Source: Campylobacteraceae bacterium (lineage in GTDB: Bacteria; Campylobacterota; Campylobacteria; Campylobacterales; Campylobacteraceae). Taken from it: a stretch of 34,968 bases of DNA. The position numbers and the translations under genes were made by a program. Positions 17,149 to 25,024 of this stretch are shown here, piece after piece. Numbering within the stretch: the stretch's first letter is position 1; each line of letters begins with the position of its first letter. The notes under the pieces are model-generated. The model saw only the letters and a list, made by a program, of their open reading frames with translations. It made no database searches and had not been told where the DNA came from. The stretch is taken from assembly GCA_012521935.1 (NCBI GenBank), contig JAAYLJ010000024.1:1-34968 (forward strand), read 5' to 3'.

Positions 17149-17325
17149 TTATAAGGCTGATAGTGCAAAAGACATAATTACATCAATTAAAGCTAAAAAT
17201 AGCGACACAATAGTAACAACAATAAAGACAGATATAAAAGCATTTCTTATCTGCTCTTTTATTGGGAAAATAACTTTACTCAATTCTGCTCGTGAAAGTC
17301 TTATATAACTACTTAGTTTTTCCAT
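17149..17325 (-). CDS. secE: preprotein translocase subunit SecE
   Basis: This 58-residue protein is the short form with one membrane helix (about residues 30-55, FISVFIVVTIVSLFLALIDVIM). It is preceded by the conserved amphipathic segment with LSRAELSKVIFPIKEQ. It stabilises SecY in the SecYEG channel. The start at 17325 is preceded by AAGGATGG. Reading further upstream would run into tRNA-Trp, so the longer frame is rejected. It lies 18 nt after tRNA-Trp and 10 nt before nusG. Confidence 0.95.
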   Translation of the reverse strand: MEKLSSYIRLSRAELSKVIFPIKEQIRNAFISVFIVVTIVSLFLALIDVIMSFALSAL

Positions 17326-17343
17326 TAAAATACCATCCTTTGG

Positions 17344-17419
17344 TGGCAGGGCAAGAGGGATTCGAACCCCCAACCATCGGATTTGGAATCCGGAGCTCTA
17401 CCGTTGGAGCTATTGCCCT
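17344..17419 (-). tRNA. tRNA-Trp (anticodon CCA)
   Basis: The 76-nt cloverleaf has acceptor AGGGCAA/TTGCCCT, anticodon loop TTCCAAA and T-arm GGGGGTTCGAATCCC. The 3' CCA is encoded. It sits between rpmG and secE inside the operon and so must be cut out of the mRNA. Confidence 0.97.
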
Positions 17420-17425
17420 AAGCTT

Positions 17426-17454
17426 AAGTTAAATCCCTTTTTGGAATTTAACTT
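17426..17454 (-). other. hairpin across the rpmG stop codon
   Basis: AAGTTAAATTCC pairs with GGATTTAACTT with one bulged A, and the rpmG stop codon lies in the 5' arm. It ends 6 nt before tRNA-Trp. No U-run follows, so tRNA/mRNA processing is more likely than termination. Confidence 0.6.
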
Positions 17455-17606
17455 TTTAATTTTACCTCTTTATGCAAGGTATGTCGTCTTAATCTTGGTG
17501 AATACTTCTTTGTTTCAAATTTTTCAGTCATAGTTTTACTATTTTTTGTAGTAGTATAATTTATATCACCACTCTCTTCACACTTTAAACCAATTTTAAT
17601 TCGCAT
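17448..17606 (-). CDS. rpmG: 50S ribosomal protein L33
   Basis: This 52-residue gene begins MRIKIGLKCEESGDINY and ends HTLHKEVKLKS, the L33 pattern of this phylum. AAGGAT precedes the ATG. The zinc-ribbon cysteines are largely gone: C9 remains, but the position three residues later is Ser12, and a Ser (residue 36, KKYSPRL) replaces a Cys expected there. Hence it should be a zinc-independent (C-minus) form. It sits between tuf and tRNA-Trp, as in related genomes, flanked by hairpins on both sides. Confidence 0.95.
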   Translation of the reverse strand: MRIKIGLKCEESGDINYTTTKNSKTMTEKFETKKYSPRLRRHTLHKEVKLKS

Positions 17607-17623
17607 AAATTATCCTTGAAAGC

Positions 17624-17645
17624 TCTGGAGAGTCTCCTCTCCAGA
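17624..17645 (-). other. tuf-rpmG intercistronic hairpin with GAGA tetraloop
   Basis: TCTGGAGAG-GAGA-CTCTCCAGA is a perfect 9-bp stem capped by a GNRA tetraloop. It is followed by GCTTTC, not a U-run. It starts 6 nt after the tuf stop codon and may protect the tuf 3' end or cause partial termination so that tuf outyields distal genes. Confidence 0.75.
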
Positions 17646-17650
17646 AAAAC

Positions 17651-18850
17651 TTATTTTATTATTTTTGAAACTACCCCTGAACCTACCGTTCGTCCACCTT
17701 CACGAATTGCAAATCTTGTGCCCTCGCTTAGTGCTACTGGAGCAATTAAAGTAACATTAATCTTTAAGTTATCACCTGGCATAACCATCTCAGTTCCTTC
17801 TGGTAGAGTAATTGAGCCAGTAACATCAGTTGTTCTTACATAAAACTGTGGTCTATAGTTATTGAAAAATGGAGTGTGTCTTCCACCCTCTTCTTTTGAT
17901 AAGATATAAACCTCTGCTTCAAATTCAATGTGTGGAGTAATTGAGCCTGGTTTACATAAAACCATTCCTCTTTCAACATCTTCTTTCTTAGTTCCTCTAA
18001 GTAAGATACCGCAGTTATCTCCTGCTTGTCCTTGCTCCATCTCTTTTCTAAACATTTCAACGCCAGTAACTGTAGTTTTTTGAGTATCTCTAATACCTAC
18101 AATTTCTACTTCTTGTCCAACTTTGATTGTACCTTTTTCAATTCTACCTGTAACAACAGTTCCACGGCCTGCAATTGAAAAAACATCCTCAACTGGCATT
18201 AAGAAATCTTTTTCAGTATCTCTTACTGGAGTTGGGATAAAGCTATCTACACTATCCATTAATTCTAAAACTTTTTCTGCCCACTTGCCTAAAGTTCCAG
18301 TTTTAGCTTCTTCTAAAGCTTGCAAAGCTGATCCAGCTACTATTGGAGTATCATCTCCTGGGAAGTCATATTCGCTTAATAGTTCACGAATTTCCATCTC
18401 AACTAACTCTAAAAGCTCCTCATCATCAACCATGTCTGCTTTATTCATAAACACAACAATGTATGGAACTCCAACTTGACGAGATAGCAAGATATGCTCT
18501 CTAGTTTGTGGCATTGGGCCATCCGCAGCAGATACAACTAAAATAGCACCATCCATTTGAGCAGCACCTGTAATCATATTTTTTACATAGTCGGCGTGAC
18601 CTGGGCAGTCAACGTGTGCATAGTGTCTATTATCAGTTTCATACTCAATGTGAGAAGTAGCGATAGTTATACCTCTTTCTCTCTCTTCTGGTGCATTGTC
18701 AATCCCAGCATAATCTTTAAACTCTGCATATCCTTTAGTAGCAAGTACTGCAGAAATTGCAGCAGTAAGAGTAGTTTTACCGTGGTCAACGTGACCGATG
18801 GTACCAATGTTTACGTGTGGCTTGTTTCGTTCAAATTTAGCTTTAGCCAT
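17651..18850 (-). CDS. tuf: translation elongation factor Tu
   Basis: This 399-residue GTPase delivers aminoacyl-tRNA to the ribosome. The GTP-binding motifs GHVDHGKT, the ERGITIATSHIEYET switch, DCPGHADYVKNMITG and NKADM are intact. Domains II and III are complete, ending GRTVGSGVVSKIIK. A strong GGAGGAAG site precedes the ATG. It follows tRNA-Thr(GGU) by 76 nt in a tRNA-Thr-Tyr-Gly-Thr-tuf arrangement like E. coli tufB, and is probably co-transcribed with those tRNAs from the promoter at 19423-19451. It is the only tuf copy in this window. Confidence 0.98.
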   Translation of the reverse strand: MAKAKFERNKPHVNIGTIGHVDHGKTTLTAAISAVLATKGYAEFKDYAGIDNAPEERERGITIATSHIEYETDNRHYAHVDCPGHADYVKNMITGAAQMDGAILVVSAADGPMPQTREHILLSRQVGVPYIVVFMNKADMVDDEELLELVEMEIRELLSEYDFPGDDTPIVAGSALQALEEAKTGTLGKWAEKVLELMDSVDSFIPTPVRDTEKDFLMPVEDVFSIAGRGTVVTGRIEKGTIKVGQEVEIVGIRDTQKTTVTGVEMFRKEMEQGQAGDNCGILLRGTKKEDVERGMVLCKPGSITPHIEFEAEVYILSKEEGGRHTPFFNNYRPQFYVRTTDVTGSITLPEGTEMVMPGDNLKINVTLIAPVALSEGTRFAIREGGRTVGSGVVSKIIK

Positions 18851-18926
18851 TTCTTCCTCCGTTTGATTTTGGAAATTTTACTTTAATAATGCCTAATAAG
18901 GCTTGACAACATTCAAATAATTAAGG

Positions 18927-19001
<75 letters not shown>

Positions 19002-19108
19002 ACAATGATTATTTAAATGCAAATATAGCTTGGCTCCAATGGTTTAAAACTAGCAGAGTTTGTAGAATATACGAAGTACACTTACACAGCTCCCAGTTGC
19101 GATACCGT

Positions 19109-19185
19109 TGGAGCGGGAAACGGGGCTCGAACCCGCGACCCTCAGCTTGGAAGGCTGATGCTCTAGCCAACTGAGCTATTCCCGC
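19109..19185 (-). tRNA. tRNA-Gly (anticodon UCC)
   Basis: The 77-nt cloverleaf has acceptor GCGGGAA/TTCCCGC, anticodon stem TCAGC/GCTGA around CTTCCAA, and an encoded CCA. A 107-nt spacer with no recognisable feature separates it from the downstream tRNA-Thr. Confidence 0.97.
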
Positions 19186-19197
19186 ACATAGCAATGA

Positions 19198-19283
19198 TGG
19201 TGGTGAGAGAAGGATTCGAACCTTCGAAGGCGAAAGCCAGCAGATATACAGTCTGCCCTCGTTGGCCACTTGAGTATCTCACC
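19198..19283 (-). tRNA. tRNA-Tyr (anticodon GUA)
   Basis: The 86-nt class II tRNA has acceptor GGTGAGA/TCTCACC, anticodon stem GCAGA/TCTGC around CTGTATA, and a long variable arm TGGCTTTCGCC. The CCA is encoded. Confidence 0.96.
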
Positions 19284-19327
19284 TCTAAATTGCTACACCA
19301 TATTTCTGGTCAAACACTGTTACAAAA

Positions 19328-19403
19328 TGGAGCTGGTGAACGGACTTGAACCGCCGACCGGCTGCTTACAAGGCAGCTGCTCTACCAACTGAGCTACACC
19401 AGC
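19328..19403 (-). tRNA. tRNA-Thr (anticodon UGU)
   Basis: The 76-nt cloverleaf has acceptor GCTGGTG/CACCAGC, anticodon stem GCTGC/GCAGC around CTTGTAA, and an encoded CCA. It is the first gene after the superoperon promoter. Confidence 0.97.
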
Positions 19404-19422
19404 ACCCGTTTTGTGAGGTGAA

Positions 19423-19451
19423 ATTATATCTCAAATGAATGTTCAAGTCAA
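19423..19451 (-). promoter_or_regulatory. sigma70-type promoter of the tRNA-tuf superoperon
   Basis: On the minus strand, TTGACT (19451-19446), a 17-nt spacer and a perfect TATAAT (19428-19423) lie just upstream of tRNA-Thr(UGU). Transcription should begin near 19416, leaving a leader of about 12 nt. Promoters of this phylum usually lack a good -35 element, so this one looks unusually strong. Confidence 0.88.
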
Positions 19452-19558
19452 GAGATTTTAATTAATTTTTTAATAAAAACATTTTTCTAAAATAAAAGCT
19501 TTAAATTATCTATTTTTATCAATTGTTTTTACTAAAAGTTAAAAATATATATTTTGGC

Positions 19559-19564
19559 TATAAT
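19559..19564 (+). promoter_or_regulatory. candidate -10 box for the coiled-coil gene
   Basis: A perfect TATAAT preceded by GGC lies 30 nt before the ATG at 19595. No -35 match is seen, but the upstream region is T/A-rich, as is usual for this phylum. It is divergent from the tRNA-tuf promoter. Confidence 0.55.
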
Positions 19565-19594
19565 TAACAACTACTTTCTTAAAAAGGATGTGCA

Positions 19595-19834
19595 ATGTTT
19601 TCATGGTTAATTGTCGCTATTTTGATACTCATAGTTATCTATCTTGTCACTAAGTATGAAAAAAGAATAGATCTTTTACAAGAGCTTATTGAGTTAAATC
19701 AACAAGCTATCAAGGCTAACAAAGAAGGAATTGAGCAAAATAGACAAAATATTGACAAAAATGCGCAGGGAGTGCAAAAAAACAAGCAAAACCTTGAGCT
19801 TAGTCAAGCAATGCTAGAAAAGCTCAAGGATTAA
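19595..19834 (+). CDS. small membrane-anchored coiled-coil protein
   Basis: This 79-residue protein has one N-terminal membrane helix (about residues 2-18, FSWLIVAILILIVIYLV). A hydrophilic helix with five consecutive heptads follows, beginning IKANKEG, IEQNRQN, IDKNAQG, VQKNKQN and LELSQAM. An aliphatic residue occupies position a, and Asn fills position d in the first four heptads. Known: Asn at d (the IxxN pattern) is a mark of trimeric coiled coils, for example trimeric autotransporter stalks. Inferred: a parallel trimer anchored in the inner membrane. The role is unknown. AAGGA precedes the ATG and a TATAAT box lies 30 nt upstream. It converges on putA, whose stop codon is 9 nt away. Confidence 0.8.
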   Translation: MFSWLIVAILILIVIYLVTKYEKRIDLLQELIELNQQAIKANKEGIEQNRQNIDKNAQGVQKNKQNLELSQAMLEKLKD

Positions 19835-19859
19835 GCTAGAGGATTATAACCCTCTAGCT
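19834..19859. terminator. shared hairpin between the coiled-coil gene and putA
   Basis: AGCTAGAGG/CCTCTAGCT is a perfect 9-bp stem with an 8-nt loop. It touches the plus-strand gene's stop codon, and one arm encodes the last residues of putA. No clear U-run exists on either strand, so it could be a weak bidirectional terminator or a 3'-end stabiliser. Confidence 0.6.
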
Positions 19860-22800
19860 CCTAAGTTACCATATCTATGGTAGCTATGTGAAATGCTTTG
19901 CTCTTGATAGTAGTTAAGTAACTCTAATCTTCCATCCATCATAGGTTGTTGTCTTACAATGTATTTAACCGCTTTAGCTGCTTTAGAAAATACATTCTCG
20001 CTCACTTTTGAAATATCAGAGTAGATAATTCTCTCAACTTCATTAAAAAGCTTAATGAAACTCTCTTCATCCTCTCTAACTAAACTATCAGTTGAAGTTA
20101 AAAGTTTATCTTTGTTTTCAAAAAGAAATGAAACAACGCTATTATCTAGCCCTGCATCAATGCTAATGTGAATATTTACCTTACTTATCTTAGCTGCTAA
20201 TACTCTAGAAATTACATCAAAGAGTGAATCATCTTTACAAACTCTTAGAGCTACTTTTGAGAGTGGAAGATATCTAAATATATTATCTTCACCCCTAATT
20301 TTAAAGTAATCATGCTCTTTGCTAAACTCATTCTCATACTCTTTTAAATAGCTTTGAACGGCAGCTTGTAATTTTTCAAATTCAGAAGCGAAACTCTCAT
20401 GTACTCCTTTTTTTGCATCTTCAACCCATGAATTTACAACTGCTGCTAAAGGGTGAGAGTATGTTTTTTCAACATATGGCTTAGCCACCTCTTTATAGTT
20501 CATAAATTGTGTTATATAGTTATGAACCCCAGCTTTTCTGCCTGCACCAACAGCAGATTTGCCCATCCCGCCAAATGGTTGTCTTAATACAATAGCTCCT
20601 GTAGTCCCTCTATTTATGTATAAATTGCCAGCTTTTAAATTCTCTTTCCAGTAATCTGTCTCTCTTATATCAAGTGATTCAATCCCAGAAGTTAGCCCGT
20701 ATCCAGTCATATTTACTATCTCAATAGCTTCTTTTAAATCTTTTGCCTTCATAACGCTAAGCACTGGCCCAAAAAGCTCAGTCATGTGGGTAAAATTTCC
20801 TGGTTTTACTCCATATTTAATTGAAGGCTTTAACATATACTCATTATCATATGCAAACTCTGGTGCCAAAGCCCACTCTTCACCCTCTTCTATGGTTTCA
20901 ATTCCTTGCTTTAAAGCTCCACTAACTGGATTTGCTAGAGTGGAAATTCTATTTTTATAATCCCAAACTGGGCCTACATTTATGCTTCTTGCTGCGTCAA
21001 CTAATCCATTTTTAAAGCTCTCATCATTATAAACTTCCTCTTCAAGAACCAATAAAGAAGTAGCTGAACACTTTTGACCACTATTGTTAAATGCTGAAGC
21101 TATAACATTTTTAATAGCTTGATCTCTATCTGCCATTGCTGTTACTATGGTTGCACCTTTTCCACCTGTTTCTGCGCTTAAGTGTAGGTTCGGTCTTGAT
21201 TTAAGCATTGCATAAGCAGTATCTTCACCACCAGTTAAGATAACAAAATCAACCTTCTCATTTGGGATTAAATGCTCTCCTGCAAGTCTTCCTGGACATG
21301 GTAAAAATTGTAGTGTATTTTTACTAATTCCAGCATCCCAAAAACATTTACAAAGCTCATATGCGCATAGTACTGCGGATGAAGCTGGCTTAACAATAAC
21401 TGTATTTCCAGCTGCTAGCGCAGATGAAATGCCTCCTGTTGGGATAGCTATTGGAAAGTTCCAAGGTGGCACAACAACTCCAACTCCCTTTCCTTTAAAC
21501 TCTAAATTTTCGCGCTCAAAAGTTCTAACTGCGTATGAGTAGTATTCGATAAAGTCAATCGCTTCACTTACTTCAACATCAGTTTCAGTATAAACTTTTC
21601 CAACCTCAGCTGCTGCAACACCTATTAAATCAGCTCTTCTTTCTCTAAAAACATTTGCCGCTTTGCAAAGAAACTCATGTCTTTGTGCGTGAGTTAATTC
21701 TCTCCACCCATCCACATCTTGGTGCGCAACTTCAACAGCTTGTTTAATATCTTCTGCATTTGCTTGGGTATATTTTCCACAAATGACGCCCTCTTTTAAT
21801 TGAGATTTATCTATGATTTCATCTACTTTTCTATCATCTCCAAATAGATCAATCCCGCCAACTACGATAGGCAAAGTCTCTACACTATCATTTGGCTTTT
21901 TCATCCATTTATCTTTAATCTTCTTGGCCCACTCTTGATTTGCTGGCAAAACAAAGTCAGTATCAGGCTCAGCTTTATAGCTATTTGTATAAAAACTTCC
22001 ACCTTTATAATCTTTCCAATCTTCACTATTTCTATCTTGGATTCTATATGGCCCAGTGTGGATATTTGGCTCATTATCTATGGAGTCTAAAAACTTTTGT
22101 TTCTGCTCTTCCCAAGCCTTACTTCCAACTTTTAAACCAAAGCTATATCTAATGAAGTTCTCATCCCCAGTATTCTCATCAAGCCTTCTTACTAAATATG
22201 CAATAGCATTTGTAAACTGCTCCTCTTTAGCTGTTGGCCCATAAAGAATAACCTCTTTACTTATCTCTTTTATAGCAAGTCTAGCCGACTCACTCATCCC
22301 CTCAAGCATTTCAAATGTGAAGTACTCATCTGTTCCAAACTCTTTTGATATTTCATAAGCATAAGCTAACTCAAAAAGATTATGTGACGCGGCACCTAAA
22401 TGAGTATATGGAGCATTTTTAGGATCAAGTGCGTATCTAGCCATTCTTTTATAGTTACTATCAGTATCTATCTTTTTTCTATATGGAGCAATTTCCCAGT
22501 TTCTAAGAGATGCTTCAGTCTCCTCCATCTCCATATTTGCACCTTTTACAAGTCTTATTTTGATTGGTTTTCCACCATTTTCAACTCTTTCTTTAGCCCA
22601 TTTAGTAAGTTTTTCTTGCCAAAGAAAAGAATCAGGCAGATAAGCTTGCATAACAATTCCAGCATAAAAATCTTTCAACTCTTCATCTTCAAGTGCCCTC
22701 ATGAAAGATTTGCAAGTTATAGCAACATCTCTATACTCCTCCATGTCTAAGTTAATGAATTTATTCTCTTTTTCACCATTTGCATTAGTGAAGCTAAATT

Positions 22801-23434
22801 TTTTAGCTTGAAGGAAGATTTTTTTGATTCTATTTGATAATTCATTTAAAGTATCTTCAAATGAGAGTGGATTTATTTGGGAAAATATAGTTGAAATTTT
22901 AATTGAAATGTAGTCAATATTTGGATTTTCTAGTGCGTCAAGGTACATTTTCATTCTACCTTCTGCCTCTTCCTCTCCTAAAACTATCTCACCAATTAAG
23001 TTAATATTTACCCTAGTTCCCTCTTTATGTCTTTTTTCTAAATGGGCATTAAATGGCCCATCTTCGCCATGTAAAACTACAGTTTTTGTATCTTGTCTTA
23101 TCTTTTTAACAAATAGTGGTATGGATATATTTGGCATATAAATTCCAATATTATCAAAAAGCCACATTAAAAACCTCTCAGTAGAGGTAAAAAAGGTTGC
23201 CATTCCATACTTATCAAAAAGAAACTGAACTTGATCTGCCACTCTTTTTGGAGTAGCACTTCTAAAGCTTTGATCCATTAGTTCAATTAATAAAACTTTA
23301 TCTAATGGATTACTTAACATTTTATTCATTTGGATATGAAATTTGCTATCGTGATCATTTACAAGCTCATTAGCTCTATCTTGCCACTTAGCTGCAAGTT
23401 CAACTGCGCGCTGAGCTATAACTTTAGAATCCAT
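19844..23434 (-). CDS. putA: bifunctional proline dehydrogenase / L-glutamate gamma-semialdehyde dehydrogenase (PutA)
   Basis: This 1196-residue enzyme oxidises proline to glutamate in two channelled steps. The FAD-dependent proline dehydrogenase barrel occupies roughly residues 60-440 (RLVKGANMEMEE and RRLDENTGDENFIRY motifs). The NAD-dependent aldehyde dehydrogenase covers about 540-1020, with general base E755 (LSAETGGKG) and nucleophile C789 (NNSGQKCSATS). A C-terminal domain of about 150 residues ends SHSYHRYGNLGARGL. There is no N-terminal ribbon-helix-helix, so unlike E. coli PutA it should not bind DNA. This matches 'type B' PutA. I place the start at 23434, preceded by AAAAAGGAGATAAG; an open frame to 23494 would run through the candidate promoter. 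It has its own TATAAT box downstream of the liv terminator, so it is probably a separate unit, but amino acid import and proline use are neighbours here. Confidence 0.96.
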   Translation of the reverse strand: MDSKVIAQRAVELAAKWQDRANELVNDHDSKFHIQMNKMLSNPLDKVLLIELMDQSFRSATPKRVADQVQFLFDKYGMATFFTSTERFLMWLFDNIGIYMPNISIPLFVKKIRQDTKTVVLHGEDGPFNAHLEKRHKEGTRVNINLIGEIVLGEEEAEGRMKMYLDALENPNIDYISIKISTIFSQINPLSFEDTLNELSNRIKKIFLQAKKFSFTNANGEKENKFINLDMEEYRDVAITCKSFMRALEDEELKDFYAGIVMQAYLPDSFLWQEKLTKWAKERVENGGKPIKIRLVKGANMEMEETEASLRNWEIAPYRKKIDTDSNYKRMARYALDPKNAPYTHLGAASHNLFELAYAYEISKEFGTDEYFTFEMLEGMSESARLAIKEISKEVILYGPTAKEEQFTNAIAYLVRRLDENTGDENFIRYSFGLKVGSKAWEEQKQKFLDSIDNEPNIHTGPYRIQDRNSEDWKDYKGGSFYTNSYKAEPDTDFVLPANQEWAKKIKDKWMKKPNDSVETLPIVVGGIDLFGDDRKVDEIIDKSQLKEGVICGKYTQANAEDIKQAVEVAHQDVDGWRELTHAQRHEFLCKAANVFRERRADLIGVAAAEVGKVYTETDVEVSEAIDFIEYYSYAVRTFERENLEFKGKGVGVVVPPWNFPIAIPTGGISSALAAGNTVIVKPASSAVLCAYELCKCFWDAGISKNTLQFLPCPGRLAGEHLIPNEKVDFVILTGGEDTAYAMLKSRPNLHLSAETGGKGATIVTAMADRDQAIKNVIASAFNNSGQKCSATSLLVLEEEVYNDESFKNGLVDAARSINVGPVWDYKNRISTLANPVSGALKQGIETIEEGEEWALAPEFAYDNEYMLKPSIKYGVKPGNFTHMTELFGPVLSVMKAKDLKEAIEIVNMTGYGLTSGIESLDIRETDYWKENLKAGNLYINRGTTGAIVLRQPFGGMGKSAVGAGRKAGVHNYITQFMNYKEVAKPYVEKTYSHPLAAVVNSWVEDAKKGVHESFASEFEKLQAAVQSYLKEYENEFSKEHDYFKIRGEDNIFRYLPLSKVALRVCKDDSLFDVISRVLAAKISKVNIHISIDAGLDNSVVSFLFENKDKLLTSTDSLVREDEESFIKLFNEVERIIYSDISKVSENVFSKAAKAVKYIVRQQPMMDGRLELLNYYQEQSISHSYHRYGNLGARGL

Positions 23435-23476
23435 CTTATCTCCTTTTTGTACTACCTTTAGTAGTTCTTTTTTTAT

Positions 23477-23482
23477 ATTATA
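23477..23482 (-). promoter_or_regulatory. candidate -10 box of putA
   Basis: A perfect TATAAT on the minus strand lies 42 nt upstream of the putA ATG. It sits just past the T-run of the liv operon terminator. No -35 match is seen. A small ACTAC-TAAAG-GTAGT hairpin follows in the leader just before the ribosome site. Confidence 0.55.
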
Positions 23483-23492
23483 ATTTTTGAGC

Positions 23493-23520
23493 AAAAAAAT
23501 CCCACCGTTTTAATGGTGGG
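23493..23520 (-). terminator. intrinsic terminator of the liv operon
   Basis: CCCACC/GGTGGG is a perfect 6-bp GC-rich stem (7 bp with the flanking A-T) with an 8-nt loop. It is followed on the minus strand by ATTTTTTT and lies 5 nt after the livF stop codon. Confidence 0.93.
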
Positions 23521-23525
23521 ACAAC

Positions 23526-24245
23526 TTAACTTTTTTTACCTAAATATGCCTCTTGAATTGTTTTAGAATTTAGCAACTCTTCACTGCTTCCCTCATGGGT
23601 AATCTTACCAAGTTCTAGCACATATCCTCTATCTGCAAGCTTTAGAGCTGCTCTAGCATTTTGTTCAACTAATAAAACTGTAACACCTCTATCTGCAATA
23701 TCTTTTACAGCTTTAAAAATAACTTTTACAAGCACTGGGGCAAGCCCTAAGCTTGGTTCATCTAAGATTAAAAGCTTTGGATTGCTCATTATGGCTCTTC
23801 CAATGGCTAACATTTGCTGCTCTCCACCACTTAAAGTTCCTGCAAGTTGCTTTTCTCTCTCTTTTAATCTTGGAAGTATCTCATATATCCACTCTAAAGT
23901 TTTTAAATCTGGTTTTTTTAGTGTAAAAGAGCCCATCATTAAATTCTCTTCAACACTTAGTGTTCCAAAAACCCTTCTACCCTCTGGAGAGTGACTCATG
24001 CCTAGTGGAACTATGTCGTGCGCTGGGGTTTTAGTAATATCTTTTCCATCAAAGATGATTGATCCCTCATTTGATTTTAAAAGACCACTAATAGTTCGTA
24101 AAGTCGTGGTTTTTCCAGCACCATTTGCACCTAAAATGGTAACAACCTCTCCACGATTTACATGAAGAGAAATTCCTTTAATGGCTTTAATAGCTCCGTA
24201 ACTAACATGCAAATTATTTACTTCTAGTAGTTTTTCTGCACTCAT
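23526..24245 (-). CDS. livF: branched-chain amino acid ABC transporter ATP-binding protein LivF
   Basis: This 239-residue ATPase is one of two nucleotide-binding subunits of the high-affinity leucine/isoleucine/valine importer. It shows Walker A GANGAGKT, signature LSGGEQQ, Walker B LLILDEPS, and the LivF-typical MSHSPEGRRVFGTLSVEENL and LVEQNARAAL. The ATG overlaps the livG stop codon by 4 nt (ATGA), so translation is coupled. It is the last gene before the operon terminator. Confidence 0.95.
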   Translation of the reverse strand: MSAEKLLEVNNLHVSYGAIKAIKGISLHVNRGEVVTILGANGAGKTTTLRTISGLLKSNEGSIIFDGKDITKTPAHDIVPLGMSHSPEGRRVFGTLSVEENLMMGSFTLKKPDLKTLEWIYEILPRLKEREKQLAGTLSGGEQQMLAIGRAIMSNPKLLILDEPSLGLAPVLVKVIFKAVKDIADRGVTVLLVEQNARAALKLADRGYVLELGKITHEGSSEELLNSKTIQEAYLGKKS

Positions 24246-25024
24246 AGCTCATCCTCTTCATCTATACTTCCAATGTAAGCTTCAACTACTACTGGATCAT
24301 TTTGTACAAAAGATGGCACACCCTCACTAATCTTAGCTCCAAAGTTAATTACAGTTATATACTCTGTTAAACTCATCACCATATCCATATCATGCTCAAT
24401 CATCATGACTGTAACGCCTTGCTTTTGGATCTCTTTAATAGTGTTAGCTAACTCTATAGTCTCATTCTCATTAAGTCCAGCAGCTGGCTCATCTAAGATT
24501 AAAAGTTCAGGCTCAGCCGCTAGTGCTCTTGCCATCTCTATCCGTCTTTGAACCCCATATGAAAGATCTCCAGCAGGTAAAGCAGCATATTCGCTTAGGT
24601 TGAAAAACTCCATCATTTTAGCAACCTCTTCCCACTGCTTTTTTTCATCTTTAAAGTATGAAGGGGTATGGATAATGCCGTGATACCACTTTTGGTTTGA
24701 CTTAATATGTCTGCCTGACATAATGTTTTCAGCCACGCTCATCTCTTTAAAGAGTCTAATGGTTTGAAAGGTTCTCAAAATGCCTAAATTTGCAATCTTA
24801 TGGGGAGGAGTCCCTTTTATCTCTTTTCCTTTCCATAAAATCTGCCCCTCTTCAGGAGTATAAATCCCTGTTATGCAGTTAAAAAGAGTGGTTTTTCCAG
24901 CACCATTTGGGCCAATTATTCCATATATTTGACCTTTTTTAACCTTCATTGAAAGATTATCAATGGCAACTAAACCTGAAAAGAATTTTGATACATTTCT
25001 AATCTCTAATAGTGGAGTGCTCAT
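24242..25024 (-). CDS. livG: branched-chain amino acid ABC transporter ATP-binding protein LivG
   Basis: The second ATPase of the importer has 260 residues. Walker A is GPNGAGKTTLFNCITG, the signature region is LSYGVQRRIEMARAL and Walker B is LLILDEPAAGLN. The LivG-specific RTFQTIRLFKEMSVAENIM segment is present. The signature reads LSYGVQ rather than LSGGQ, which is normal for LivG. I place the start at 25024, with GGAGAG upstream. A longer frame to 25075 would add 17 residues encoded inside livM. The start overlaps the livM stop by 4 nt. Confidence 0.95.
   Translation of the reverse strand: MSTPLLEIRNVSKFFSGLVAIDNLSMKVKKGQIYGIIGPNGAGKTTLFNCITGIYTPEEGQILWKGKEIKGTPPHKIANLGILRTFQTIRLFKEMSVAENIMSGRHIKSNQKWYHGIIHTPSYFKDEKKQWEEVAKMMEFFNLSEYAALPAGDLSYGVQRRIEMARALAAEPELLILDEPAAGLNENETIELANTIKEIQKQGVTVMMIEHDMDMVMSLTEYITVINFGAKISEGVPSFVQNDPVVVEAYIGSIDEEDEL

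Noticed and set aside
17326..17373. Longer SecE start extending 16 codons upstream
   Set aside because: The added codons are encoded by the tRNA-Trp 3' half, and a good ribosome site precedes the ATG at 17325.
18891..18902. GCCT-TATT-AGGC as a terminator between tRNA-Thr and tuf
   Set aside because: The stem has only 4 bp and no U-run, and tuf has no clear promoter of its own, so readthrough is expected.
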